Assembly: GCA_021234155.1 (NCBI GenBank)
Contig: JAJEKV010000567.1
Location: forward strand, 1 to 64,000
Reading direction: 5' to 3'
DNA: 64,000 nt
DNA from: Isoetes taiwanensis
Taxonomy: Eukaryota; Streptophyta; Lycopodiopsida; Isoetales; Isoetaceae
The notes beneath the pieces were generated by a model. It saw only the letters and a list, made by a program, of their open reading frames with translations. It did no database searches and was not told the origin of the DNA. This document shows, one piece after another, positions 12,091-21,985 of this stretch. The translations under genes were made by a program, and so were the position numbers. How positions within the stretch are numbered: the stretch's first letter is position 1; every line of letters starts with the position of its first letter.

Positions 12091-13620
12091 AGATCTTTTT
12101 CAAGGGCGCCACCTTCGGGCTTTGAAAAGCGGCATGGAAGATTTCAAGTGATCAACTACACCATCAAGCCACCAAAGAATGAGAGAGGCTTCTAGCGAAC
12201 AAAGTCAACCTCTACATCAAAGAGGATCCCCGTCAGGGAGCTCAAGTATCGAAATTTAATTTCTGGGAAGAACGTTACCTTGCTCCTTCAAGCAGCAACG
12301 AGTGGATGAGCTTCTAGCAAGCTCAAGCATCTAAGGCCATGGGGCCTAGTAGGCTAAATGTATGGATGGTAACATCCATATTGGGATAGAAGGCATTTCC
12401 AAATATTCTCGTTGAAGGGATTGCCCAAGATTGGGCTAAAGCGTCAAGGATTGGGAAGGAAATGCATAGGAGTAACTAAAATTATACACGATTGTTAACA
12501 GACATCCAACATATTGAAACCACTTGGTGAGATTGATCTCCTCGCTAAGAAGGAATCATTACTAGGATAATTGTTGACCATGTATAAATCTAGTATCTCC
12601 TAAAGAATAATCCAATCGAAAAAGAAGTAATCTAACAAGTCCGCCAACTTGTTACGATGACATCAATTCGATTGGTAGGAATATTCCAAGAGTTTAAATA
12701 ACTAAGAAAGGGGAATCTCTAGAACATAAAAAAAGAATAAAACATGTAAGGTACATCTAAAATAAGAATTATAGTAATCAAATAGTCTTTTTGAGACAAA
12801 AAGGAATTGTCGTCATGACAAAACCTTGTGGTTTAGAATCGTTCTAACTAAGTAGGTAACCCGTAGCTATATTGAAATAAATGATAACATAATATGTGCA
12901 CCCATCTTAGGTGGTTATATATGTTAGCTAAGGCTAGTAACTTAATGCGCTAAGTAAGAAGCGTGATAACCTCTTAAGGGGAGAGAATAGAAATGACGTG
13001 CGTGTGCAATGTCATTGAAGGGTGTCTTGAGGACCATTTTCCTTTCAAGAAAGTGGGAGGGCTCAATCTTATGATTGAACGCATTTTGCACCGAATTGAC
13101 CGACCCGTAGAATAGAGTTCTTTTTCCAAGAATGGCCGCTTTAATAGAGCGTAAGATAGATAGATAGATAGCTCAGGGAGGCCTTCAACGTGCGAGACCG
13201 GACGTAGTAGCTTAACTGAACCAACGGAAGGAGCAAAACTATGGGAGCAATGAGCGACCAAGTCACCTCCAAACTACTCGACCTTGGCTCAATGAGTGGA
13301 TGCGTTCTAGCTTTAGGTAAGGTGTAAATGCATGTATTATGTCGTGTAATGTGTCTTATTGATAAGTTAAATATAGATCCTAATAACTGGATAGAAATTG
13401 TTATAATGATATGTATCATAGGGAAATAAGTTAAATAACAACGATAATGTGAGGTAGCATGTTAATTAATCCTTCAAGGATGCAATTCCTTTCAAGGATA
13501 GCTATAGGTCCTTATAAATATAAATAGAAAATAGAATTCGGATATACTTAAGTGCATCTTAGGGATATACTTCCAAGGGTAATGTAGGACCCAAGGAAGA
13601 GAATAAGAAGCACATCTAAT
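12091..13620. other. AT-rich retrotransposon interior
   Basis: Mostly AT-rich with scattered TA-rich microrepeats, for example a short GATA run near 13155-13170. No gene or RNA signature was seen. Confidence 0.4.
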
Positions 13621-13739
13621 TCTTGTGTATGATAATTAAAACCACATCTATAATACAATAGGCCTAAATCGGGGTTATTGTTTAAATAATTGCGATCTAA
13701 AAGTCGTTAAATATTGCAAAGATTAGAGTAAATATAATG

Positions 13740-14945
13740 GTACTATCCAAGTAATGTATCCAGATAATATGATAATGTTAATTCATAAATATTACCTTAG
13801 GGTAATTATGTTAATCACATGCATTAAAGGAGCCAAAGAAAAATCGGCTCGGGCATGTCGATTTGTGTAGATTAATTCTATGTGTAGTTAAGATTAATGC
13901 GCGATGCAACCTATGCTTGGTATAGATTGCATGCGTTATTCTCAAATGATGAGACCACTACGGTGATCTCTGGGGGCGTGGTGTAATGTCAATGTAGGCA
14001 TGACCGCGTTCCGCTTGGACGAGTGGAAGGTAGATTAGAAAGTCTACTTCGTCCCCATTTGAAGTAGACGACCCTCGAGAAAGGAGGTCATTGAGGAATG
14101 CATTGATAGGAAAAAGCACCTCTAGCCCCATATATGCTTTGATAGGAGGAATCGGCCTTCACGCCCCATATACGGGAAGGACCTATCCTCCATATTTGGG
14201 CAACTAGGGTGTAGGCATGAGCGGCATATAGGCATATAGGCCGTCTCCACGCCATAATGGAAGATTCACCCTCTTCCCTATTTGCGGAGATTAGCCATGC
14301 ATCCATGTAGATAGGTGGGTGGTCACCATATAACCAAAATTTTATTAATAATTAATAATAGGTAGTGTGTCGGCCAATAGAGCGCCCGAGGGCAAGGAGG
14401 TCGAATCCACGAAGGCTTACAAACACAAATTTTGTTATAATGTGTTGCAAGGGATGAAGAGTACCTTAGAAGTGTAAATTTTGTATGAAATTGATAAACT
14501 TTGATAAACTTAAATGTTGTATTAAGTAAGGTTAATAATTACCTATGCGTGGATTAAAGTTATGATGTGATAAGTTAATTGGATAATCTAAATAGTAATG
14601 TCTTAAACATTACCTTAGAGTAATTCTAATAATTAAGATAGTAAGTATGTAATTATAGATATTGTAAAAATTAATGCGAGGATTTTAAGGTGCGAAGACC
14701 GCAACACAAATTTTGTTGGAATGTGTTGCAAGGAATGAAGAGTACCTTAAATAATAATTGTATATGAAAGTGTTAAATTGTGATAAACTAAATGTTGTGA
14801 TAATAGAAACTAATAAGTACCTTGTTTTAGTAGAAGTTACTTAATTGACAACTTATTTGATAATGTAATGGCGTAATAATGATTTAAAAAATATTACCTT
14901 AAGGTAATCGTAATAAATGTGTAAGTATTATAGTAGTATATCGTA
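13740..14945. repeat. AT-rich tandem repeats with TTACCTTAAGGTAA palindrome
   Basis: A unit of about 250-280 bp is clearly duplicated: CACAAATTTTGTT and GTTGCAAG then ATGAAGAGTACCTTA occur at about 14430-14470 and 14700-14750. Each unit ends with an ATTACCTTA(A/G)GGTAAT palindrome (about 14608 and 14893). An earlier partial copy lies at about 13788. The same palindrome stands at about 60694 in the related reversed copy, so it is a conserved feature of the 3' end of this family. Confidence 0.75.
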
Positions 14946-14977
14946 TGCATCGGGGTTGATTGCAGGTTAGGAAGATT

Positions 14978-15031
14978 CCAAGGTGGGGAGACCCAATGAT
15001 GCCGGGCGACATCATTTCAAGGTGGGGAGAA
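14978..15031 (+). other. Duplicated polypurine tract before the 3' LTR
   Basis: AAGGTGGGGAGAA (15019-15031) abuts the LTR start and has the form of a plus-strand primer. A second AAGGTGGGGAGA lies about 40 bp upstream, with a short GATG...CATC inverted repeat between. The same arrangement, with a perfect GATGCTG/CAGCATC stem, is present in the reversed copy at 60568-60617. Confidence 0.75.
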
Positions 15032-16705
15032 TGGTAGCGTTCAAAGCCAATGATACGGCCCCGTGGGGATTATCTTTATCGCCTATAAATCGCCAGACAT
15101 TACCACCCCGCCCGGCGTACGCCTGTAAGCGTGTAGCCATGGGTAGCCCCTAGGGGGCAACTTGCTAAGAATGTGCATTAGTATTAATGTGCACATTTTC
15201 CAATGTACACATTAATGTGGGCACACATTTCCATGTGGCCACTTGATGCCGTACATGGGCATATACCCAAGTGTGCAATTAATGTGCACATTTTCCAATG
15301 TACACATTAATTGGGTGCACACATTTCCATGTAGGCACATTTGGCCCACCTAGCCATTAAAGGCAAGTGGGCCCATTCCCAATTATCCCACATGCCAAAA
15401 GGGGATAATTGGAAACCCTAGTCACCCCCTTGTCCTATTTAAGTAGGGGAGAACCCTAACTTGCCCATTTTCGTTTCTAGGGTTTTAGAGCTCGCTTTGG
15501 TTGCCTCAAAAGCAAAATCGCCTCCCCTGACTGGGCCCGAGAGAATCGCATCATTAGTTTCCCTTGATTCGAGCATTTCGGCCGGGATGGTCGAGTTCGA
15601 GGGTGAGAAGCAAGCCAAGGATTAGGTATTTAGTCAATTTAATAGCTTAAACCATCTTCTAGTCATTGAATCAAATGGGGTTTAGCCTATTAAATTGCCC
15701 ATATAACCCTCGGATCTCTAGATAGCGGACTCTAACTAAAGAACCTAACTCTATGATATAGATTAGATCTTGTTCTTTAGTTCTTCCGTGATGTATATGG
15801 ATGATGTATCTCTATGAACTCCTTTGTATTGGGAAGGGGGTAGAGACCTAAAGCTTTGTAGTGATGCTCCTAGAGTAGCCTCTTTAGCACTTCTTGTAGA
15901 TTCTACTGTGCACAAGAGCCACAACGGATGTGGGTGAAGGGCGGCCCGAGAAGGAGGTTCATGTCCCGACTCTTGAGCGATCCCTTTGGTGTGTAAAGCC
16001 TCACGGGGATCATTGTGACTAGGTCCAATGGCTTGCCAACGTGTGGGCAAGGCATGGGCTCATTTACACGTGAAGTGGTGTTCACTTTCCAAAGGTCTAC
16101 CAATACGCGCAAAGGGCCCTCCAGCCACCTTGAGTCGGCATGTAGATCTGGAGGGAGTGATCCCTACCGCCCCCATCGGAATCGGGAGGATGAGCCGGGA
16201 GTAGCCCTTTTGGCTATGCATCCCGTGAGGCTCTGATCAAAGTCCCGACACTTTTCGCACCACTCGCAAAGTGTGCAATGGGTGAGGCGGATGGAGTGGA
16301 CAACCCTAAGCCATGTTCATATGCCGGCCAAATCCATTGCCATGAATTGCATGCGAATGAACTCGAGACCTGGGCGCCGTCGATCATCCCTTTGAGTCCA
16401 GCCTTGGGTAGGATTCCCCTATGTGATGGGCCGATCTTTGTCTATGCAGATATGTGGAGGACCATCCTTCGTGATGGTCATATGATGTTGATGTATGTGC
16501 TACCGACATGTATGTTTACGCCCGCAGCCTAGGTAGGCCCCGAGGGAGCGGGGTGTAATGACCCTTCCACTCTTCCCACTTTGGAACCGTCGCCACGCGG
16601 TTGCGTTGTCATGGAGGGCCCCCAGATTAGCATGGAGCCTGGTATGGGGATGAACTCTGTTGTATACCGGTGAGTGCACCGTGATATGAGTAGGGGACGC
16701 CTGTG
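15032..16705 (+). repeat. 3' LTR of the LARD-like element
   Basis: Aligns with 5036-6705 along its full length, with scattered substitutions and small indels. The TATA-like TATTTAAG lies at about 15436. It ends near GAGTAGGGGACGCC; whether the last bases are GCC or the TGTGCA a few bases later cannot be decided by eye. The visible divergence between the LTRs indicates an old insertion. Confidence 0.85.
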
Positions 16706-16749
16706 CACGAAAAGCAGGGCCTCCCACACGGGATCCCATTAGGGGGTTT

Positions 16750-16785
16750 GTGATTCCGCGGAATAACTGCGATGGAATCACCAAA
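16750..16785. repeat. GTGATTCC repeat remnant right of the LTR element
   Basis: GTGATTCCGCGGAATAACT followed by GCGATGGAATCACC has the same inverted GATTCC/GGAATC design as the array at 4460-5030. Confidence 0.65.
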
Positions 16786-16789
16786 ACGG

Positions 16790-17270
16790 GGTAAGGATAT
16801 TTTCACGTGTGAGGGTATGACTATTTTGTAAGGCTACACGAGGTGCGATTAGGAATGGACAGATATATGGAAGGACCCGATGTTGTGGAGGGCGGGTGAA
16901 TGAGCAATTTGCCCCCGAGGATGTCGCAGATAAGGGGGATGCCGCGTGTTTCCCTAATATTTGGTGCTTGGTACAAAGTTGCTTATGCCACATTCGAATG
17001 CAGGAGATGAACTTAAGGATCTACCTTTATGCTCTTTGTGAACTGACTATTTCTCGCTAGCTATCTTCAAGTAAGGCTTTGTTCCTTTTCTTTTGCTTTG
17101 GTGATGTTTGGTCCCATTGGAGATGGCCTGGGTAGAATGTGGTTTGTGTTTGGGAGGCCGGTGTAGCAGTTGCTAAGGACAAGGCAGCATGGCGGGTTGA
17201 GATGGATCTGCTTAGCTTATAATTGTGGTTGTGGTTGCAGACTGGCCATGGCTACCCTTGATAATGGTTA
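16790..17270. other. Anonymous DNA upstream of the gene island
   Basis: No repeat or coding motif was recognised. It may include promoter sequence for the small ORF that follows, but no clear TATA element stands out. Confidence 0.35.
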
Positions 17271-17280
17271 ATTCGATTGA

Positions 17281-17675
17281 ATGGAGTCAAGGCTGCGTGC
17301 CCTCCCGAGAAAGGCCCGACGCGGGGAGGCTTATTGTTGAAACCCTCATCTCCAGAGCCACGCCCTCTTCTGTGGCTTTCTCCACCTCTGGAGAGAGGGT
17401 GCAAGTGGCATTAGAAGTTCTATATGGTGTTGTGAACATCAACACTCTTGCTGGATCGGTTCTGCATCATCCATCTCTTTTGAATCACGGGCAGTCAGAT
17501 TACGCCTCGGAGGAGGTCAATGCGTAATATGAAGTGGGAGGACATGGAGATGACTACGCAGGAGAGAGCTCATCTGATGGCCCATATGAACCTTGCCAGG
17601 GGGCTGCTATTGAGGGAGCTTCAAAGGATTGATGCATTGGCCCGAAGGCACAACGTTGTGATGAATCAGAATTAA
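17281..17675 (+). pseudogene. Small conserved-looking ORF with two frame breaks
   Basis: ATG at 17281 opens MESRLRALPRKARR. The reading then has to shift one base near 17325-17332 to continue as RLIVETLISRATPSSVAFST, GERVQVALEVLYGVVNINTL and on to about 17500. A second shift just before 17520 gives MRNMKWEDMEMTTQERAHLM, then a helix-rich Leu/Arg-rich end (ARGLLLRELQRIDALARRH) and a stop at 17675. The pieces join into about 115-130 residues with the flavour of a real soluble plant protein: an amphipathic end and no low complexity. I do not recognise the family. Either this is a young pseudogene or the breaks are assembly errors or a tiny intron. It lies about 700 bp upstream of CSN1 on the same strand. 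Confidence 0.45.
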
Positions 17676-17964
17676 GTGGAGTTTGTGTATGGTGTCTTGT
17701 TTTTTCTGATATTATTTGGTGTCTCTTTTCTTGATGCTTGTAGGGCCTTCTCTTCAGGAAATGGAGGAGGGTAGTGCTGCTTTCTTGGGAGGTGAAGAGA
17801 TAAGGAAAATCCAAAAAAAGTACCTGGTCTGTGTGTGCATAAGTAAATGAAAATGCTATAAAGAAAAAAAAACCTTGTGTGGTTTTGTCGTGTGTTTGTG
17901 CTGTGTGTCATCTTCTTGAATGCTTTGAATGCATGGGAATAGCCCCCAATCCTTTAAGGGGAGG

Positions 17965-18015
17965 ACATGCCTTTGGGTTGCGCTCTACGCAAGGGGTTCG
18001 ATTCCCCTGGCATGT
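17965..18015 (+). other. tRNA-like short fold (not a complete tRNA)
   Basis: ACATGCC and GGCATGT could pair as a 7 bp acceptor stem. Between them GGGGTTCGATTCCCC has the exact form of a tRNA T-arm. Only 51 bases separate the ends, so there is no room for normal D and anticodon arms. It may be a deleted tRNA pseudogene or tRNA-derived SINE fragment. Confidence 0.3.
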
Positions 18016-18382
18016 TTGACTGTATGCAGCAGAGAAATGGAATAACTTAGGACAAGCCAAATACATGGACGTTGAGGGAGGCACATAGGTATTGCAGGAG
18101 TCAACGTTGTATTTATTTGCATGGTTGGTTTGACCCTAAGAAATAGAGCCACGCAAGAGTTTGATCAAACGCTTGCATATGGGGCTGGGATCGTTTGCCT
18201 GGGCATATCCGGTGAAATATGCCCCCATCTGACGGCCTAGCCGTCCAGGAACAAAAAAAATACCCAAAACTTTCTATCCACGCGGCATCCTGCTATTGGC
18301 TAAAGGTTAAAAAGGCGTGGGCCTTGTGATGACCGGACCATCCATTCTTCCATCGAAGAAGGTAGGGTTTTTCGTCGGAGGC

Positions 18383-20673
18383 ATGGATGGAGAGGATGGA
18401 ACTGTTGAAGCAGGCACGGCAGGTATGGCTGCCGGAGAGATGCTTGATCTGGAAGCTTACGCCGGACTCTATACAGGTCGCACAAAAATTTCTCGTCTTT
18501 TCTTCATTGCAGACCGCTGCAATGCACAAGGCCTTCAGCTTGAAGCATTGCGTATGGCTTATAATGAGATTAAGAAAGGTGATAATACCATACTTTTCAA
18601 GGAGGTTGTCGAGAAAATCAAAGGTCTTTTGGGTCCTGCCTACGCTTTCGATCAAGAATGGGTTGACACTACTGATCGACGGGCTGCTGCCCGCCAGGAG
18701 AAACTAGAAATGGAGCTAAACTCTTATAAGGTTAGTCCAACTTCTTCTCTTTCGATGCCAGATTTTAGGGTTTTCTCATGTGTGATCAATCCCAGAATTT
18801 ATTTGTAGCTCACTATCTTCCAGACAGTCATTGTACGGTTCTTTGATTGGATGTTAGGAATTTAGTTACAAGTTTTTAACTACCATTATTTTATAATCAC
18901 ACAGACAAACCTGATCAAGGAAAGCATTCGCATGGGATACAATGACCTGGGCGATTTCCATTATGCTCGTGGAGACCTACAGCAGGCATTCAAATGTTAT
19001 GTGCGGACCCGAGACTACTGTACAACTTCAAAGCACATTATTGCAATGTGCTTGAATGCGATTCTTGTCAGCATAGAACTTGGACATTTTTCCCATGTGT
19101 CAAATTATGTCTCAAAGGCGGAGCAAACTCCTGATGTTCAAGACCCTGTAGTGCTGGCAAAGCTCAGGTGTGCAGCAGGCTTGGCTCATTTGGAGACAAG
19201 GAAATATAAATTGGCTGCTCGCAAGGTTGTCCCCTGTTTGTTATTTGTATTACTTATTAATTTTCTTATGAAGAAATATGTACTACCTACAATATTTGCT
19301 TTAAAAGCAACATATTTATCCATTATTCCAATGCTCCTTGTGGACAGTTGTTTAGCTTAGTTAGTACTTGTTTTTCAAGGCAATTCGTTTCCTTGTTTTT
19401 GCATGTGACTTGTTTCTTTCTGCTATTTACATCCTGCCATGTGATAGTTTGGATTCCAAAACCCTCTTCATTTTCTTATTATAGACAGGCGTCTGATGGT
19501 TGCTGTTTCTTGTGCTTGCAGTTTGTTGACACACACTTTGAGCTGGGAAACAATTACTCAGATGTTATTGCTCCTCAAGATGTTGCTACTTATGGTGGCC
19601 TCTGTGCACTAGCATCTTTTGATAGATCAGAGCTCAAGGTATTAGTTTCATGTTGATAATTGTTTGTAATACTGGCTAACCCACTCTGTTTATATTGTAT
19701 GTAGAATAAGGTCATTGATAACATCAACTTCCGCAACTTTTTGGAACTGACGCCCGAGGTCCGTGAACTCATTCATGATTTCTATGCCAGGTCAGTCTTA
19801 GTTATTCGTTGTGTAAAATTGAGGACTCTGGCTTCTCTAATTTTCTGTATCATATGCAAAGCTTCTCTACGGTTCTTTCTAGTAGCTCATGTTGGGCTTA
19901 CAAGATCCACTTTAATTTAAATACATATCAATTACAAGTTTACAAAGTCAATCTTATTCAGAGGGATACTGTGTTTCTTGAGTTCTTAAATTCATAGTGA
20001 TAATTTTTCCTGTAAGTATGTAAATTGGTCTGTTTGTTAAATTCTCTGGATCTTTTTAACCTCCAGTGTCACTGTGTTTCTTGAGTTCTTATATTTATAG
20101 TGATAATTTTTCCTGGACGATAAGTATGTAAATTGGTCTGTTTGTTAAATTCTCTGGATCTTTTTAACCTCAAGTCTCATGATTTGTCACATTTTCCAGT
20201 CGCTATGCATCTTGTCTGGGCTGCCTGCAAAAGCTGAAGTCCAATCTTCTGCTTGACATCCATCTCTATGAGCATGTGGAGACTCTATATGAGCAAATAC
20301 GGCACAAGGCTCTGATTCAATATACAAACCCTTTCATTTCGGTTGACCTTAATACAATGGCTGCTGCATTCAAAACCAATGTCACAGGCTTGGAAAAGGA
20401 GCTTGCAGTTTTGATCATGGAAAACCAAATTCAGGTATGCCTCTCAGGTGTATTTGGCATGTATTGGCAAAAGTCATTGTCTGACATGTGCATTTACAGG
20501 CCAGAATTGACTCCCATAACAAGATTCTTTATGCACGGCATGCCGATCAAAGAAATACAACTTTCCAACGTGCTCTGCAAACAGGTTCTGAGTTCCAACA
20601 AGATACGAAGACAATGCTGCTGCGTGCGAACCTCATGCGCAATGATTTTGTGGTTAGTGCTAATAGGAAGTGA
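18383..20673 (+). CDS. CSN1: COP9 signalosome complex subunit 1
   Basis: Six exons: 18383-18730, 18905-19225, 19522-19638, 19705-19790, 20200-20434 and 20500-20673. All introns are GT-AG (174, 296, 66, 409 and 65 bp) and the frame is open throughout, giving 426 residues against about 440 for Arabidopsis CSN1/FUS6. CSN1 is part of the nuclear complex that removes NEDD8 from cullins and represses photomorphogenesis. Diagnostic stretches are [20 protein letters not shown] near residue 22, the TPR-like helical block with [20 protein letters not shown] and [20 protein letters not shown], then [20 protein letters not shown] and NFRNFLEL leading into the PCI domain, which ends with [19 protein letters not shown]. 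The start at 18383 is chosen because the family N-terminus is short and acidic; an in-frame ATG at 18317 would add 22 residues. Near-certain identity; intact as read. Confidence 0.96.
19968..20175 (+). repeat. Tandem duplication inside CSN1 intron 4
   Basis: About 103 bp beginning ACTGTGTTTCTTGAGTTCTT and ending in TCTGGATCTTTTTAACCTC occurs twice in a row (19968 and 20071). The two copies differ by only a few bases and one small insertion. It accounts for the greater length of this intron. Confidence 0.85.
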
Positions 20674-20894
20674 TCTCTGCACGATGAAAGCCAGTAGCTA
20701 TTTGCAGCATTTTCGGATATTTGATCTTATGAGGAAGCAGTTGGGAACCATTGGACTTGTTTCTGGTACATGTACATATCTCCAGTTGCATGTATGCAAA
20801 ACCAAAAATTTGAATGTATGATCTTGCATGATATACGATATTGTAGTCTGCATTTTGAAATCAAGAGCAAAATAGGCTCACTAGATATATTCGG

Positions 20895-20915
20895 AATAAA
20901 TCCACATGTAATAAA
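20895..20915 (+). terminator. Candidate polyadenylation signals of CSN1
   Basis: Two AATAAA hexamers, at 20895 and 20910, lie 220-240 bp after the CSN1 stop codon in AT-rich sequence. This is a reasonable position for a plant 3' UTR end. Use is inferred. Confidence 0.5.
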
Positions 20916-21025
20916 ACCTTGGACATAAGTCATAACTTAAATTATTAATTCACGTGCATTTGTAGGATCCAACCGTAACCTGAATAGCTGATGTTATGTG
21001 GAACGGGAAGGGGGAAGCCATTTCT

Positions 21026-21250
21026 TGCTTCCCCTGACCTGCAGAATCCGGGGCGCCCGTGTAATCACCGGATTCTGCAGGTCAGGGAAGCAAGTTTGAC
21101 CCCTAATTGTTCCACGACGTCAAAACAAGCTGTTAACCCGATTCTCTGTGGCCGTGTAAGCTGACCGGATTCTCGGGGTCGTGGGGAAGCAAGAATGGCT
21201 GACCCCTTCTTGTTCCACGACGTCAAGGCAAGCTGTTAACCTGATTCTAC
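21026..21250. repeat. Inverted repeat plus tandem duplication downstream of CSN1
   Basis: TTGCTTCCCCTGACCTGCAG and its complement CTGCAGGTCAGGGAAGCAAG (21026-21094) form a stem of about 27 bp with a short GC-rich centre. A segment starting GAAGCAAG, with TTGTTCCACGACGTCAA and CAAGCTGTTAACC, then repeats about 105 bp apart (to about 21230). Its class is not recognised. Confidence 0.75.
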
Positions 21251-21540
21251 AGGTTTTGCATAGCCATTTGCGATTCTTGATAAGAATGGATTGAAAATCT
21301 TCCGGAAGGCAGACCCACTTGCCTTGACGTAGTCTTCTCAACCATCAATGCACAAAATTCAGCACAAGTAACATCATTGAAGTATGACGTAATCATCATC
21401 TCAGCATGGAAGGGTAAGTATGACATAATTATTCGTATGGAGTGAAGTGAGCACTGGTAATTGCTACGGTAGGACAGTCCTTCACAAGGGCAACACCAGA
21501 GTAACCATTGAAGTTAGCCATCTAACTCGAGACTTAAATT

Positions 21541-21845
21541 GATGTTCTTTGAGGAATTGAATGATGCCATAAATAGTCATGTCGAGCTAACGACAGTGAT
21601 ACGTGAGTCAGACACAATCCAAGAGCAACTCTTTGCGGAGTATGAGGACCCCCGTAGCAGGAAGTGGAATGCGAGATAAAACTTGTTGCCGATGCTAAGT
21701 CAGTGGTCAAGCCGCAATACGGCCTTGCAAAGTGCAAATTGTTCGAGATTAAAGCTCATTTAAAGGATCTATTGGAAGGAGGCTTTTTAAGGCCAAGTGT
21801 ATCATCATTTCGGGCACCGATCTTGTTTGTCGAGAAGAAAGATAT
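21541..21845 (+). pseudogene. Ty3/gypsy polyprotein remnant, start of reverse transcriptase
   Basis: The frame at 21664-21845 reads ECEIKLVADAKSVVKPQYGL, then LKDLLEGGFLRPSVSSFRAP and ILFVEKKD. This is the well-known entry into the gypsy RT domain (family form: ...GFIRPSxSPxGAPxLFVxKKDG). The preceding 120 bases, in another frame (EELNDAINSHVELTTVIRES), probably come from the same polyprotein. RT stops right after KKD, where a tandem repeat begins, so the catalytic YxDD part is absent. It is a truncated relic without visible LTRs. Confidence 0.8.
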
Positions 21846-21859
21846 TTGCCAGGGGATCA

Positions 21860-21985
21860 CAAAGGGATATGCCACTTGCATACATCACCTTCCTTAAAAA
21901 GGGATATGCCACTTGCATACATAGGGTGGTAAACCCCTTCCTTAAAAAGGATATGCCACTTGCATATATAGGGTGGTAAAAAAGA
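21860..21985 (+). repeat. Tandem repeat, GGATATGCCACTTGCATACAT
   Basis: Three copies of a unit with GATATGCCACTTGCATA (about 21866, 21902 and 21948), separated by CCTTAAAAAGG or AGGGTGGTAAA. It starts exactly where the gypsy RT homology ends, so the break may have formed with the duplication. Confidence 0.75.

Larger units (their letters stand above)
5036..16705 (+). mobile_element. LTR retrotransposon, probable non-autonomous LARD
   Basis: Two direct repeats of about 1.67 kb (5036-6705 and 15032-16701) enclose 8.3 kb. A PBS-like sequence follows the left LTR and a polypurine tract precedes the right one, giving the normal order LTR-PBS-interior-PPT-LTR. Within the interior I found no aspartic protease, reverse transcriptase, RNase H or integrase motif in any frame. 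The interior instead has hairpins, a purine-rich stretch with spurious long frames, and AT-rich tandem repeats. That fits a large retrotransposon derivative mobilised in trans, probably by a Ty3/gypsy element. No clean target-site duplication was seen, so end positions are uncertain by a few bases. Confidence 0.75.

Noticed and set aside
17965-18015. tRNA gene
   Set aside because: The T-arm and acceptor-like pairs are present, but 51 nt leaves no D or anticodon arm.
18293-18655. Minus-strand ORF opposite CSN1 exon 1
   Set aside because: It is the shadow of a conserved coding exon on the plus strand.
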